64,000 nucleotides of DNA from Nitzschia sp. DOCU1 (lineage: Eukaryota; Bacillariophyta; Bacillariophyceae; Bacillariales; Bacillariaceae). A program made the position numbers and the translations under genes. Below are positions 21,989 through 32,988 of this stretch, piece after piece (the first letter of the stretch is position 1; each line of letters begins with the position of its first letter). The notes under the pieces were generated by a model. It was not told the DNA's origin and did not search any database. It was given only the letters and a program-made list of their open reading frames with translations. The stretch is taken from positions 1-64,000 of the forward strand of contig OX595989.1 of NCBI GenBank assembly GCA_951394045.1, read 5' to 3'.

Positions 21989-23380
21989 TTATCCTTGTCG
22001 CAGACGCTCGATCATTTTTTCCAACAACTCCACGACCTCAGCAGGAGCACGCTTACGCTGAGCAATTTCCAAGGGGTGTTCTCCCTTTTGCGTCTTGGCA
22101 ACGACGGTATCAGGCGCGCTGGCAACCAACAATTCAATGACATCGTACGGTGCCAAACCCATCAAGGCCATGTGCAGCGGGGTATGGCCCAACATGTCCG
22201 TCAAGCGACAGACCGCCGGATCACCTTCAACCAACAATACTTTGATGACTTCAGGATCGGCGTTTTGGCTGCAGGCAAAGTGCAACGGAGTCATGTCGTA
22301 TTGGGAAGTGGCATGAATGGCGTCCGGGAAGGTTTGCAACAAAAGCTTGACGACAGCGGCTTCGGCTCCATTCTCGCATGCCAAATGCAAGGGCGTGTAG
22401 CCTTCCTTGTCCTTGATTTGCGCTGCTCGAGGGTACTTGTTGCACATAATTTCCATGGCCTTGGCGGGTGACTTGAAGAGAGCTCCCATGTGTAGGGGAG
22501 TGCGTCCGTAGTAGTTGGCGGCTTCGACACCCTTGGGGTCCTTCGAAATCAGGAACGAAATAACTTCGGCACTCGCCTTGTAGGCAGCAGCATAGTGCAT
22601 GGGAGTACCGACCCACAAATCTGACTCTTTAATGGCCGGAGGGAAGGCGTCGTAAGCCAATTCGACGGCATCTTTGGAAGCCTGAAGAGCACACAACATC
22701 GATAGAGGATAGATGCGTCCACTGAATCCTTCGAATTCAAACTTAATCTGACAAGTCTCGGGGTGTTCAATGAGTAAGTCGCACGTATCGTCATCATCGT
22801 ACCTACCAGCTTCATTCCAGGGGTCCAAGTTGAGCAACTTGTAAAGCTTTTTGCAGTGCTTTCGCAAGCCTTCATCTTTGATATCGCCAAACAACTTGGC
22901 ACCTTCCGAAGGAATTGCGGCTTCCCCAGCTTCAAACAGCTCCACTTGCACCCGTTCGGTGGGAGCTTGAAAGTTGTGAGAAAGCGATTCCCGAGCTTTT
23001 GCCGATACTGGCGGTGCCTCATCCTCGGCTCCAGGAGCGCCTTCGGCTCCCTCTTCATCATCGTCTTCGTCCGAAGACGCATCGGAAGCATCGCTGCCCT
23101 TTTTCTTCTTCTTGTCTTTTTTCTTTTTCTTATCCTTTTTCTTTTTCTTCTTTTTATCTTCGTCTGAGCCTCCCTCAGCGGCCTCCGCGGCAAGGCCTTC
23201 CTCTTCATCGCTGGATACGTCGCGATCTTTCTTGTCCTTATCCTTTTTCTTCTTTTTCTTTTTGGACTCTCCTTTATCCTCTACTTCTTCATCGTCGGAG
23301 ACATCGCGATCTTTCTTCTCCTTGTCCTTTTTCTTTTTCTTTTTCTTTTCAACGTCTTCGGCCTCACTGGATTTGCCCAT
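21989..23380 (-). CDS. Ankyrin-repeat protein with Lys/Glu-rich N-terminus, 463 aa
   Basis: This is an uninterrupted minus-strand frame. The first ~110 residues are low-complexity K, D, E and S runs with three DVSxDEE-type acidic patches, giving strong nuclear or nucleolar-type charge character. A linker follows containing FQAPTERVQVELFEAGEA. The C-terminal half (about 250-460) holds successive ankyrin repeats with the signatures GTPMHYAAAY, GRTPLHMGAL, GYTPLHLACENGAEAAVVKL, MTPLHFACSQNADPEVIKVL and GHTPLHMALMG. Ankyrin arrays mediate protein-protein contacts; the partner cannot be inferred. The start is the first ATG in frame, 20 nt downstream of a stretch with stops. No introns are needed. 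Confidence 0.92.
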   Translation of the reverse strand: MGKSSEAEDVEKKKKKKKDKEKKDRDVSDDEEVEDKGESKKKKKKKDKDKKDRDVSSDEEEGLAAEAAEGGSDEDKKKKKKKDKKKKKDKKKKKGSDASDASSDEDDDEEGAEGAPGAEDEAPPVSAKARESLSHNFQAPTERVQVELFEAGEAAIPSEGAKLFGDIKDEGLRKHCKKLYKLLNLDPWNEAGRYDDDDTCDLLIEHPETCQIKFEFEGFSGRIYPLSMLCALQASKDAVELAYDAFPPAIKESDLWVGTPMHYAAAYKASAEVISFLISKDPKGVEAANYYGRTPLHMGALFKSPAKAMEIMCNKYPRAAQIKDKEGYTPLHLACENGAEAAVVKLLLQTFPDAIHATSQYDMTPLHFACSQNADPEVIKVLLVEGDPAVCRLTDMLGHTPLHMALMGLAPYDVIELLVASAPDTVVAKTQKGEHPLEIAQRKRAPAEVVELLEKMIERLRQG

Positions 23381-24270
23381 GATGACGATGACTGCTCGAC
23401 CTTCGCGTTAGTAGTAACTGCGACGACTCAACACGAACTAAATGAACAACTCTACTGCTCTAGTAGCGGGCAGCAGATATGAGGACACTTCTTAACAATA
23501 TGAAAAGAGTGATGCAGCTCTAGGATAATGGCAGCGTTGGTCAATCGGCCTCCATCTGCCCATGACACCCATCATGGTGGCTAGCGAACGATCCAGAGAG
23601 GCTCATGAAGATCAGGATCCAAAATGACCGGTCATTCTGTTGATCGGAGCGTGACTACTCTGTCGATGGACTGTCATGACGATATCGTATTCAGTAGATA
23701 AGATGTCCATTGACATTTATTTCTTAATGAACGCTGAGATTTCTTTAGCTTCCTGTTGTCGTTTCCGACACCAAATTTGGCGGGGAAAGGAGAGTGAAAT
23801 TTGTTTGGCGTGGAAGTACGTACGCGAAAATGACTTCATGGACCCTTTCCGCACCTCCCGTTCCAGATGCACCGCTTCGTTTAGCTAACTACAGTATTGA
23901 TGCGATAATTAAAGCTAATGCTCTCTAGTTTGCTAGCTTCCAATAAAGCAGCGAAGACTGTGCGCTATCTAGCGAGGTAGCTAGTACGGTGTAGTAAAGT
24001 AATGAAGCATTCCGGCAACCAACACTAACAACAAGCTACGGGGGCGGCGGCGACTACTAGAGTAGTGAAGAACAAAGTCATCAATTCAACACCATCGTCT
24101 CCAGCCACGCGGAACGATCGAAATAGTACTAGGTTTCTGCTTGCTTGTAAACGGAGTTTCGTGGACGATAATGTGAGCTAGTAATATACGTTTAGCTATT
24201 CGAAGTAGTAGCATTCATTGCGCAAGTAAAGGCATCCAGTGCTTCCCCGATGCAAGCAGTTCTGTAAAAG

Positions 24271-24285
24271 CCCCCCCCCCCCCCC
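24271..24285. repeat. Poly-C tract (15 nt)
   Basis: An uninterrupted run of 15 C residues, the longest homopolymer noticed in the window. Confidence 0.9.
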
Positions 24286-25005
24286 GTCGACGGCTCATGT
24301 ACCGGTACTGAATTGATTTGAGTACTACTATCGAAGCAGAGAAGAATAGTAATAGTAGTACCAGCAGCGGATGCCGTTTGCCTGCGGCCAGGACGGTCAA
24401 ACATCTTTATTGTGATTGAAGATTCCCCGAAACCATGACATGCGCCTGCGACTATTATTAAGCAGGAAGTGGTGCCGCCATATCCATCTGCTGCCTTCAG
24501 CGCCCGCTAGACCTACCGTACGTGCTTGCAAAGCTCCTGCTCCTCAACTTCATGCGCTCCCCTCTGGCATCGGCCGATAGAGCTCCTGCGACTCCCGGAG
24601 GACATCCCATTCCTTGAGCCCCAATCATTCTATTGACTCCTCTAGGTTGCCAGACAATCGCCCCATACAATGTCAGCCCTATGTCCGAATTAGTCGCGGT
24701 GCTCCACCCGATCAATGCTTGCCGGATTTGGTCACTTAGGCAATTATGATAGCGTTTTCACATCAGATTCCTATCAATAACTCAAGTCGCATATGGATTT
24801 GCTCAGTTGCACTCGAGCCACTTCCATTTGGGTTTGGTTTTTCCCTGCTATCCCTACCACACTAGCAAAATTGTATCTTCTGACGTGCATGGACCTCGTC
24901 GGTGCACTCATTGCAAGTGTTGTCCATTGATACTTCGTTCCCACAGGATCATACATTCATCAAAGTGTCAACGACTTGAGAGGTTTCGGGGACTTCCTTG
25001 GCGGC

Positions 25006-25115
25006 TCCCTAACCCTAACAGTGTTCTATTTCAAGCCAAGACTACCATGTTGGTAACGCCCGACAGCTTCAGGTGGCGGTGGAACTTGATATTACACTGG
25101 GTTAGGGTTAGTGGC
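25006..25115. repeat. Inverted telomere-like repeats forming an imperfect hairpin
   Basis: CCCTAACCCTAAC (25007-25019) and GGGTTAGGGTTAG (25099-25111) face each other. The flanking sequence continues the pairing: CAGTGTTCTATTTCAAG on the left against the complement of CTTGATATTACACTG on the right. Confidence 0.75.
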
Positions 25116-27452
25116 GGTATCTTGTTTGGCAATAGGCGTAAGTCGGAGCGTGTTATTGCATTGTCGCCGCAGAGTCCTCGGCACTGTCAGAGGCTGTAGG
25201 CGATTCCTAGCTTTTAATGGGCACTACTTGTGACACGCGACACAGAGAGTGGAGGGCCCAGAGAATAGAGAGTTATTGTTGAGGCGGCGGTGATGGCAAC
25301 CCCCAATGTCGTCGCTCCGGCAGTGACAATGATGTTCTGACAACCGATGAGCACATGGCGCTGATAAGCACTAACGTTGTTGTGATAGGCGACGAGTGGG
25401 ACCGTAGTGGTGACAGACTGAGAGACCCACCCAGTGAGGGTCCGGTGCACCACTCTATCGTCTCTAGCAGGCACGGACTGTAACGCCGTCAACGGATATG
25501 GGATGAAACTGGTGGAGAGACGCTTTTGCCGCCATGGTCGACGATAGGCATCCGTGTCTATCGACAGAGAGTGACCGATGGATGAAAGATCTTTTGGCGG
25601 GTATCGGCATATCTGCACTGAATGTTCGCCATCTGTCAATTTCTTTATGTAAATCTGTCTCAAATGACATCTTTCGGAGCTGTTCGCCAGATCCTCAAAA
25701 GATATCGCATCTCGATTTCGGATCGGTCATTTCCACAATGACAGACATCATCGCAAACATCCTCGCCCGAGACTTCGTGTCCTCTTCCATTACAAGTTTC
25801 TGAATCCGAGATCCTTTCGTGAATGACTGTTTGGTAGTTGCGACGGCTCGAGTGGGACTCGTCAACCTTCTCGCGTGGCGATAAGCAGATCCCTAAAGGG
25901 GACTGATATCGTGCATGATGTGCCCACTTCTCTCTCCAATCGGATACTTTGGACCGATCCAGGAACATTGAACGCTTTAAAATAGCTCCACAAGCGAGTG
26001 GTGAAAGGCGCTTTTGATCCACCAAAAATGCTCCCGAGCTCAGCTCCGTTGAATGGTAAAGCAAACGAGCGTTCCTTACAAAAGACGCAAACTTAAAACT
26101 ATGCCAGACAATCAACCGCGAAGGCAAACGTCCGAGAATCATTGCCAGGTTATTGGCGACAAGATGTTGGAAGACGTCGTCCAGCTGAACGAACGTCCAG
26201 CTGAACGACGACCCAGAATATCAAAAGCAGTCCGAGCCTTTCTCGTTCGCTTGGTCAATGTTGGCCTTGCTCTTTTGCTGATATAGGTCACATCGTCGTC
26301 GTTTTATCACTTGCATGCACGCCGTCCGGACACAGATTGAACACAGCAACTCCGGCGGAGATGAGCGCTCATGGTGGACCCTACTCAATTTATGCTTGGC
26401 TATTTGACGACGAAACGCCTGAATCCCTCGGAGAAATGGACCACTACCTTCACATTATTGGCTCCGTTTGTTTCGATTCGGGACGTTGGTGCCGAAATGT
26501 GCGTTCACGACGAAAGTAGCCGCTCGACAAAGCTGCCTCCCTGGCATTGTTGCAAGATGACAGTTATCACACTGGACTGGTGAATCACCACTATAAAGCT
26601 ACATAACGTCTTTTTGCCCAGTTTCTATGGCGCCCACCCCATTGCGCCCCAAACTGCACCATGTTAAGCCATCCCGAGTCTCCATCGTCCTCAAGGACTC
26701 TCCCGTCGTCGACATTATAATCGTCCCCGCCACGAAGAGCGGTTACAACTTCTACTAACATCTTCCCCTTGCTTGTTTTTGTCTCCAGAAACATAGCGGT
26801 AATACAACCTAAGACAGTACTCACTACCATTACCGGGATCTTGAAGAGTGCAGCTGCTGATGCCCACTGTCTGTGATGGCAACGGAAACTGTCGTCTTGG
26901 TATGGAAGTTCCATCCGAGCATGCTCCTATGCGTGCATAGCACTTTCCCTCGAAAGCTTGACCGTCGTCGCAAAATGACAGCATAATATTCATAATTGGG
27001 GTCGTAGTAGGGCTTTGTCCATCCATTGAAGCTGCCTTCTTAAAAGTCCATGGTAATAGCATCAGTCACCATTTCTCTAGATCTACTTGATTTTCGCTGC
27101 CTGTTATTTGATGTTTGGACTCCACCCCTTGCGATGATTCTCGATTGGAAGCACGACCGATCGGCAGCAATCGCTTGTCGAGCCCTTGCTTGTAATGAGG
27201 AGTCCGAGTATACTATGAAATCTTTGGGCACCTACTAGTAATACTGCGTACTATTTGCTTATTGTTGCCCCGCAGCACTCGTGATTGCAACAATGTGGTC
27301 CGGCGTGCCGTCACCAAGGCTAGGCAGCCTACTATTAGGTATAAATGTAGAATACTATCGCATTCCAACTCTTTCTTGGTATGTTATTTTGTTCATGCAT
27401 TTCAAAGTATTTCATTCTTGAGCCTGCTAGATCTCGGCGCACACCACAAAGA

Positions 27453-28691
27453 TTAGTAACAGTCTTCATGATGCAAGACCGGTCCATGGGAGCACGAACA
27501 CTCGGCCCATCCATTTTGCATGCTGCAGGATGCTCCCACACCACAAGGATAAACGCTAGAGGCACACAAATTCTCACACTTGCCACGAATCGGCAACACG
27601 TACGTTCCCGCAGTCGACGTGTTGGGTCCACACAAGCACATGGGCTCGGGATCACCACCGATGTCAATGACACTACAAGTACTTCCAGGTGTACATTCAA
27701 TAGGAGCGCCCGATGGAGTGGTGCAAGAATCATAGTCTTGATTCAAATGCTCCAAATGATCATTGGGACAATCGTCGTTAACGTCCACAAGGACGCCATT
27801 GGGGCATTGACACTTGGCCTGGTCGCCCTGCAAAAAGCAGGGCGTTGAATAGTGACAAGGATCGGGGTCACAAGAAGCAGTACTGGCAGATGGCAGATTA
27901 TCATTGTGCTCTGCCAGTGGTGGACACTGGTAGTAGGGTCTTAAGATTTGACCACCGGGGCAGTGACACTCGGCACCCCCGATATTCGAGTCGACGCAAA
28001 AGGCTGGTTGTCCCGGAGTCACGCTGGACATTTCACAAGGATTAGGAGAGCAAGGATCGTCGTAGGGCACAGAATCATCAACGTCCTCACTAGTAGGACA
28101 GGCAAAGCCGGGCAAGAGCGTGAGCTGCCCCGAAGAGTATCCTGGAACCGGAGGACAGATACATTCCGCCAAGGTTCCATCTTCTGGGTTCTTCTGGCAA
28201 GTCGCTCTTGGATCGCAGTAGTTTGGATTGCAGGGCGTGTTGTCCTCTCCGTGTCCAGTGCTGCACAAGACGCCTTGATTGACGGTCAGGGGCCCCTGAC
28301 CGTAGGGATCCATGACAGAGTTGCAGACGCACTCGACGTATCCCTTGGACTTGTCGCACGTGCTGTCACTCAAACACTCCGCATTGTCCTTGCACAGATC
28401 CGCATCGCCGTCCGAATCATAGGCGTGACCGGCAACGCAAATGTCTGGATCCGCCGTGGGGATGTACCCATCCCGACAATCACAAATATAGTAGGGAAGG
28501 CTGCGGAGTTGAATGCAGTCTGCGTTTTGACATTGCTGAGCGCCAAACAGCTCGCAAAACTTAGGGCCGCAACTAGCCGCGTTGGCCTCACATTCCTCAA
28601 GAGTGCTCCATTGAGCAACTACCACAGAAGGAGCAAAGGCAGCTAGTGCCAGTGCCAGAGACAAGGACGACGATAACGACAACTTCATCAT
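27453..28691 (-). CDS. Secreted cysteine-rich EGF-like repeat protein, 412 aa
   Basis: The frame is open to 28748, but the chosen start (ATG at 28691) places a classical signal peptide at the N-terminus: MKLSLSSSLSLALALAAFAP then SVVVAQ, with cleavage likely after AQ. The mature part is a chain of about seven cysteine-rich modules with the spacing C-x-PNPC...C...G.AxCxCPxG, e.g. DPCSPNPCEMSS, GGAECHCPGGQ, CDPDPCHYSTPC and QAKCQCPNG. This matches EGF-like modules, some with Asp/Asn positions compatible with calcium binding. It ends with a short ECSCSHGPVLHHEDCY tail, with no membrane anchor. It is likely an extracellular or cell-wall-associated adhesive or matrix protein; that role is inference. 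Confidence 0.85.
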   Translation of the reverse strand: MMKLSLSSSLSLALALAAFAPSVVVAQWSTLEECEANAASCGPKFCELFGAQQCQNADCIQLRSLPYYICDCRDGYIPTADPDICVAGHAYDSDGDADLCKDNAECLSDSTCDKSKGYVECVCNSVMDPYGQGPLTVNQGVLCSTGHGEDNTPCNPNYCDPRATCQKNPEDGTLAECICPPVPGYSSGQLTLLPGFACPTSEDVDDSVPYDDPCSPNPCEMSSVTPGQPAFCVDSNIGGAECHCPGGQILRPYYQCPPLAEHNDNLPSASTASCDPDPCHYSTPCFLQGDQAKCQCPNGVLVDVNDDCPNDHLEHLNQDYDSCTTPSGAPIECTPGSTCSVIDIGGDPEPMCLCGPNTSTAGTYVLPIRGKCENLCASSVYPCGVGASCSMQNGWAECSCSHGPVLHHEDCY

Positions 28692-29251
28692 GGAGCAATC
28701 AAGCAGTTTCCGTACCTGGGTCAATGGTGTTGCGATGGTAATGGGCACAGTTCACCTTTCGTCTGCTGCCAAGGAACCTAGGATTGCTCAGGAAAGATCC
28801 ATTTCTGTCGCACTGAATGTCCTACGAAGCCTCTCCTCTTTGTGGCCCTCCTATGTATCGTTCGGGTGCGACACAAAAGGTCATCGCCTCTAGCGGTACG
28901 AAAAAAAACGACCTCTGCACGGTTTGTCATTGGACCTTATCTACCCTTCATACCGAAGCTGTCTGGTACTAATAGCATATGCGAATGATACTTCATTCAA
29001 GTCGGATCGTCGAATGATCTGATACAATGAGGCTACACATAGTTCATCAGTTTTGTAATGGCATAGAATCAGTGTCTTCTAGTACTCGGGAAGCATCTTC
29101 TACTGCTAGAGTAGCTACTAGAGGACGGATCTACACCAACAGTAGTAAGACGACTAATTGACAAATAAACAAGAGAATGAGACCGTTTCGGTGATGCAGA
29201 CTGCATAGAATAAAAAGACACTCGGTATAGCTATTTGTCGTTTCTATCTAG
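28692..29251. other. Intergenic between two minus-strand genes
   Basis: This holds the promoter side of the EGF-like gene and the 3' flank of the next gene. It is CTAG-rich around 29090-29270. No gene seen. Confidence 0.5.
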
Positions 29252-30082
29252 CTAGCTAGCTCTAGATGCAAACTGACGTCGCATCGGTACAATTAGCCCC
29301 ATATCCCCTGCATCTCGCGTACTAGTAGCAATACTAGTAGCCTTGGGAGTACTTGGACCGTGATAACTCCATCGTAGGGGGCAAGGCGAACCAATCTTTT
29401 TGTGAATGCGGTTGCTTGGAGACGAAGAAGATCCCCGCGACGAAAAGCCACAGGTACCAGACAATGTTCGAGCGGGTGTATGATAGCGAGGTAGCGATGT
29501 TGTTGTGGAAGAAGATTGGGAAGTCTCACAAGATGATTCGTCGTCGTTTAAGATATGCTGGGCTAGAACAAAGGCACGTTCACGGGCGGCGTGTCGACTT
29601 GATCTCGTGTTATCGTGCGAAAGGCTAGCAAGCAAAGCCGACGGTTTTTTTTGTTCCTGCAGGATCGCCGAGGTATGCTTTTGCGTTCGTTCTCTGGAAA
29701 GTTGTCGTCGACGCGGCGTTTCAATACCATAGATGTAAAGCAAAGTTTCTTGATGATGTAGTGGTTGCTTTTGGGCTTTGCCAGCTAGTTTCGTCTCGCG
29801 TCGTTTCATGGCTTGAAAATCTTCGGGGGCATACCAAGTGGCGTAAAGTTCATCGTCGGTCATGTGGTCAAGTGGCCCGGTAAATCTGACGGAGGCACGT
29901 TTAGCAAATCGAACTCGCCGTTGCGTCGAATGTCCTGAGGAAAGATCCACAGGTGGTGGTTGGACCAACGAAGCATGTTGGGCACTGTTATTAGTACTAC
30001 TAGACAAGGTTGTGGATGACGGTTCCGATGAAGATGCTCCTGAATCCTCGCCGTAAAGCTGGGCTTGTTTCAGGATGGACAT
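29252..30082 (-). CDS. WY-x3-D family protein, 276 aa
   Basis: The frame starts at an ATG at 30082. A Ser/Thr-rich N-terminus leads to the family core: RRVRFAKRASVRF, MTDDELYATWYAPEDFQAMK, IYGIETPRRRQLSRERTQK, then a degraded EQE position (LQEQKKPSA) and a helical RAFVLAQHIL. The C-terminal third is Ser-rich low complexity ending in MRRQFASRAS. Compared with the homologues at 20669 and 35104 it has the same motif order but a different tail, so the core is what is conserved. Function is unknown. CTACCGGTAG palindromes lie 145 and 481 bp upstream of the start. Confidence 0.82.
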   Translation of the reverse strand: MSILKQAQLYGEDSGASSSEPSSTTLSSSTNNSAQHASLVQPPPVDLSSGHSTQRRVRFAKRASVRFTGPLDHMTDDELYATWYAPEDFQAMKRRETKLAGKAQKQPLHHQETLLYIYGIETPRRRQLSRERTQKHTSAILQEQKKPSALLASLSHDNTRSSRHAARERAFVLAQHILNDDESSCETSQSSSTTTSLPRYHTPARTLSGTCGFSSRGSSSSPSNRIHKKIGSPCPLRWSYHGPSTPKATSIATSTRDAGDMGLIVPMRRQFASRAS

Positions 30083-31056
30083 GATGGTTGTGATAGATGA
30101 TTGAAATGACAGAGCGATTGAGAAACAAAAAAATGCGGTGCCAGAGTAAGCAATCGGCAGAAGCTACAAAAAGATGAGGGAGCAACGCTATGGTGGGGGA
30201 TTTTCTGCACTTTTATCATAGCTCTACTACCGGTAGAGGAAAAAGACGCGGGTCGAACGACACCTGATGTGGACGGATGAATTAACGCAGCCAAACGCAG
30301 AAAATCCGAACGCCACCGAAGCCAATTCGTCCGGCTTCTGGCATTTGCGTTTAGTTTTGTTAAGCACAGCAGCAAAACGAATGATGAGGCTTATCAAATT
30401 GCGAATTCGAGAGTGCCGTAGTTACTTTCCGCGCTCCATTTTAGATAGATTTCGTAGGGGCTATAATAAAAAGTTATAGCAAGAAGCCTTTGGAACATTG
30501 AAGGGGTCCATTGGGATTTCGTTGCAACGTAATTGCTACAGTGTAGAACTCTATTGTTCGCTCTACCGGTAGAATGCACAGACTCGCAGTTTTCATAATC
30601 GAAAACACAGATGGAGATATTCAAAAGCCGCAATAAACCGCATCGTCGGCAGCAGTTTATCCTCATTTCTACTCCCAACTCCCTCGGGCGACCGGAAGTT
30701 TTTGTTAGAACAATACCGGTTGTTGTGCCATTGTTGTTCGCCGCAATGCAGCACCACCAGTCCTCGTCGTTGGCCGTGGCAGTACTAGAGTACTACTATC
30801 GTACTAGCGTCGTTGCATCATGCGGGGTGGTACTATAATCAATGAGAAGCCATGTACTTCGTCGTCTAGCTAACACCGGCGGCGGCCGTCATATCAACCA
30901 AAATAACCGACTCCTTGAAAACAACGCTACACCTAACGGTAGGTTGTTTCGGCGTCACCACTGTGTTAACGCCAATTAGTTCTACAGACGCTATAGCGTC
31001 TGTTAATTTTTTACAGACGCTATAGCGTCTATTAAAACTTTGTCTCCTCTTATCTC
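30083..31056. other. Intergenic, with paired palindromes
   Basis: Divergent upstream region of the 30082 gene. It contains CTACCGGTAG at 30227-30236 and 30563-30572, and two copies of the 16-bp palindrome AGACGCTATAGCGTCT near 30984 and 31013. No gene seen. Confidence 0.6.
30984..31029. repeat. Twin 16-bp palindromes
   Basis: AGACGCTATAGCGTCT occurs twice, separated by TGTTAATTTTTTAC, at about 30984 and 31013. Related AGACG/CGTCT words reappear at 32648-32715 downstream of the neighbouring ORF, including AATCGTCTATAAA twice. Together they may mark the ends of an old DNA element around 31.0-32.7 kb. Confidence 0.8.
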
Positions 31057-31224
31057 GTGGTAAATCCATTTCTCGACAAAACTGACACGACCAGTGGAAA
31101 GCTCGTGCGATTTTGTGTAGGTCATGTCATGACCGCCTTTCCTCAATCCGGTATACCGTTGCACCAGCACCACTCGAAATTTCACCTGTCGGCATCAAAA
31201 TTTCAAAACTTGAGAGAGACCACC

Positions 31225-32523
31225 ATGTCCGTCGGTTCCCTGAACTCTGTGGATCTTCAATTTTCCTGTCCTTCATCTCCTCTCCAAGGGGAGATAGTAC
31301 GGAAGGAGATTGATGTGTCGCAATTTACGACTCATGACTACATGGCCCGAGTTACCGGTGGCCAAACTATCGTTACAAATTCGACAATTCGCGCTGAAAT
31401 AGCACCAGACACTCATCCTGATAGCCTACGAGCGACGCCACCCTCATCTTCAATGGCGGAGCCTGATAATCATCAAGCAAATGCCTCGCCAATGGTGCAA
31501 CCCAACGATTCTGCCGACGCGGTGCCGCAGCCTCCTGCTCCAAATGCTCCAAACGCGGGTACAACGGAAGAGACCGAGCCCAAACGCAAACGCTACCGGG
31601 ATACAACGGAGGAAGAGACCGAGCCCAAACGCAAACGCTACCGGTACTCTGGAAAGAAGCTACTTGCGGGATCCATGTTATTTTCAGTCAATGGCACACC
31701 AGTTGAAGGTGTTAATGGGTTTCTAGTTGGGGTCATTGTGGAATGCCCCAACAGAGTCAAGAATGGTGGGCGTTTCCGTGTGGATTGGACGAAACATTCC
31801 GTCGGCATGCCGCCAACTGTGGACAGACAGTTGTTACGTTCATGGTACCCAAATGACGATGCTACGAAGGAGCTATTCCATATAGCTATTGACGAATATA
31901 GCAAGGTTGGAGCAGCAGGAATTCCCAACCTTTTGAGATTGTCCTTCCCTGGGAATCCACTTGCGGCCACACCTACGAACGGCGTTGCTGCCGGTGCTAC
32001 AGCTACACAACAACAAGAGGATCCAATTGTGGCTGCGACACCCATTAGATTCTACGCTCGCGCAAGTTTGATGACTGCTGCCGACTCATTGTCTACGTTG
32101 ACTCGTTCAAATCGTGACCAAGAGCAACAAGTGGCAATCCGTTCCACTCCTCGGTCTAACCAATCATCAGTCGCTGACTCAACTACAGACGATGGAACAT
32201 TGGACGAGGAGGATAATGCTTGGGTGTCCATCCCTGACATCGTGAACTTGGAAGAAATGGGCAAAGACTCGGATGACGGTAGCCTAACCGACAATGAGGA
32301 CACAGAATGGTTGAAAAAGAAGTCAAACAACAAGGCCCCAGGAGTTATCGCCGAACTTGTGAAGAATATCATTTGGAACTTCGAAGATGTCGACGGTTCT
32401 GCTCTTCGTTTGAGAGCCGGATCACTGCTGCAAGCTTCACATCCATCGGATCGGGTTCGACGTCCAGATCGTACTCTACGGCACCGAGAAAGTCCAAGCC
32501 GTAGACATCGTGCACCAGGATGA
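31225..32523 (+). CDS. Hypothetical protein with repeated basic motif, possibly transposon-derived
   Basis: The frame is open from 31057, but the ATG at 31225 in the context ACCACCATG is preferred (432 aa). Residues ~115-145 contain an in-frame tandem duplication of TEPKRKRYR, a likely nuclear localisation signal, encoded by a ~42-bp DNA repeat at 31561-31640. A conserved-looking core follows: SMLFSVNGTPVEGVNGFLVG then VECPNRVKNGGRFRVDW. An acidic Ser/Thr-rich stretch follows. From about 32395 the frame seems shifted: another frame reads on as IVLYGTEKVQAVDIVHQDEK past 32523. The 3' end is therefore probably broken. Nearby palindromes and a PiggyBac remnant suggest a mobile-element origin; that is inference. 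Confidence 0.5.
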   Translation: MSVGSLNSVDLQFSCPSSPLQGEIVRKEIDVSQFTTHDYMARVTGGQTIVTNSTIRAEIAPDTHPDSLRATPPSSSMAEPDNHQANASPMVQPNDSADAVPQPPAPNAPNAGTTEETEPKRKRYRDTTEEETEPKRKRYRYSGKKLLAGSMLFSVNGTPVEGVNGFLVGVIVECPNRVKNGGRFRVDWTKHSVGMPPTVDRQLLRSWYPNDDATKELFHIAIDEYSKVGAAGIPNLLRLSFPGNPLAATPTNGVAAGATATQQQEDPIVAATPIRFYARASLMTAADSLSTLTRSNRDQEQQVAIRSTPRSNQSSVADSTTDDGTLDEEDNAWVSIPDIVNLEEMGKDSDDGSLTDNEDTEWLKKKSNNKAPGVIAELVKNIIWNFEDVDGSALRLRAGSLLQASHPSDRVRRPDRTLRHRESPSRRHRAPG

Positions 32524-32988
32524 AAAGTTGCGATTTGTGGAAGCAGCATTGGTGGAAGGATTTTTGCGTCGGAGGGAGAGGAGGTACGTGAAAAGTCAGT
32601 ACTCGGTTAAGACGGGTTAAGATGAGATAAGGATGGGTTAAGAAAAATCGTCTATAAAAATCGTCTATAAAGAAGTTAACAGACGGCTAAATTTTTAATA
32701 GACGATTTTTTATCGACGCTATCTCTTTATGGGATTAAAATATGACTCACGGTATGATCCATAACTATCAATTCCTCCCCATCGACCGTCACATACCTTC
32801 CAACTACTAGTTTGAAAAAAAAATCATCACGCTTGGTTACCAACAACCCCTGTGGCATACTCTGCAAAAAAAACGGGGGAAATCCCCCTCTAGATGGTAC
32901 TACTGTAGTGACGAGTGCGACTCAAGTAGCTATTTTGACTGTTTTTCTAACATTTTCAGTTGTTACGTAATGAAATAATATTATACAA

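Larger units (their letters stand above)
23381..27452. other. 4-kb interval without a supported gene
   Basis: Many short ORFs overlap on both strands (the longest are 149-160 codons on the minus strand at 25214-25663 and 25660-26142), with no recognisable motif. Notable sequence: a 15-C homopolymer (24271-24285), a telomere-motif hairpin (25006-25115) and CTAG-rich stretches near 23.9-24.2 kb. A frame at 26371-26583 looks slightly coding-like but is unsupported. Confidence 0.45.

Noticed and set aside
22856..23411. Plus-strand Phe/Ser-rich ORFs opposite the ankyrin gene
   Set aside because: Antisense reading of the Lys/Glu-rich N-terminus; the phenylalanine runs are complements of AAG/AAA codons.
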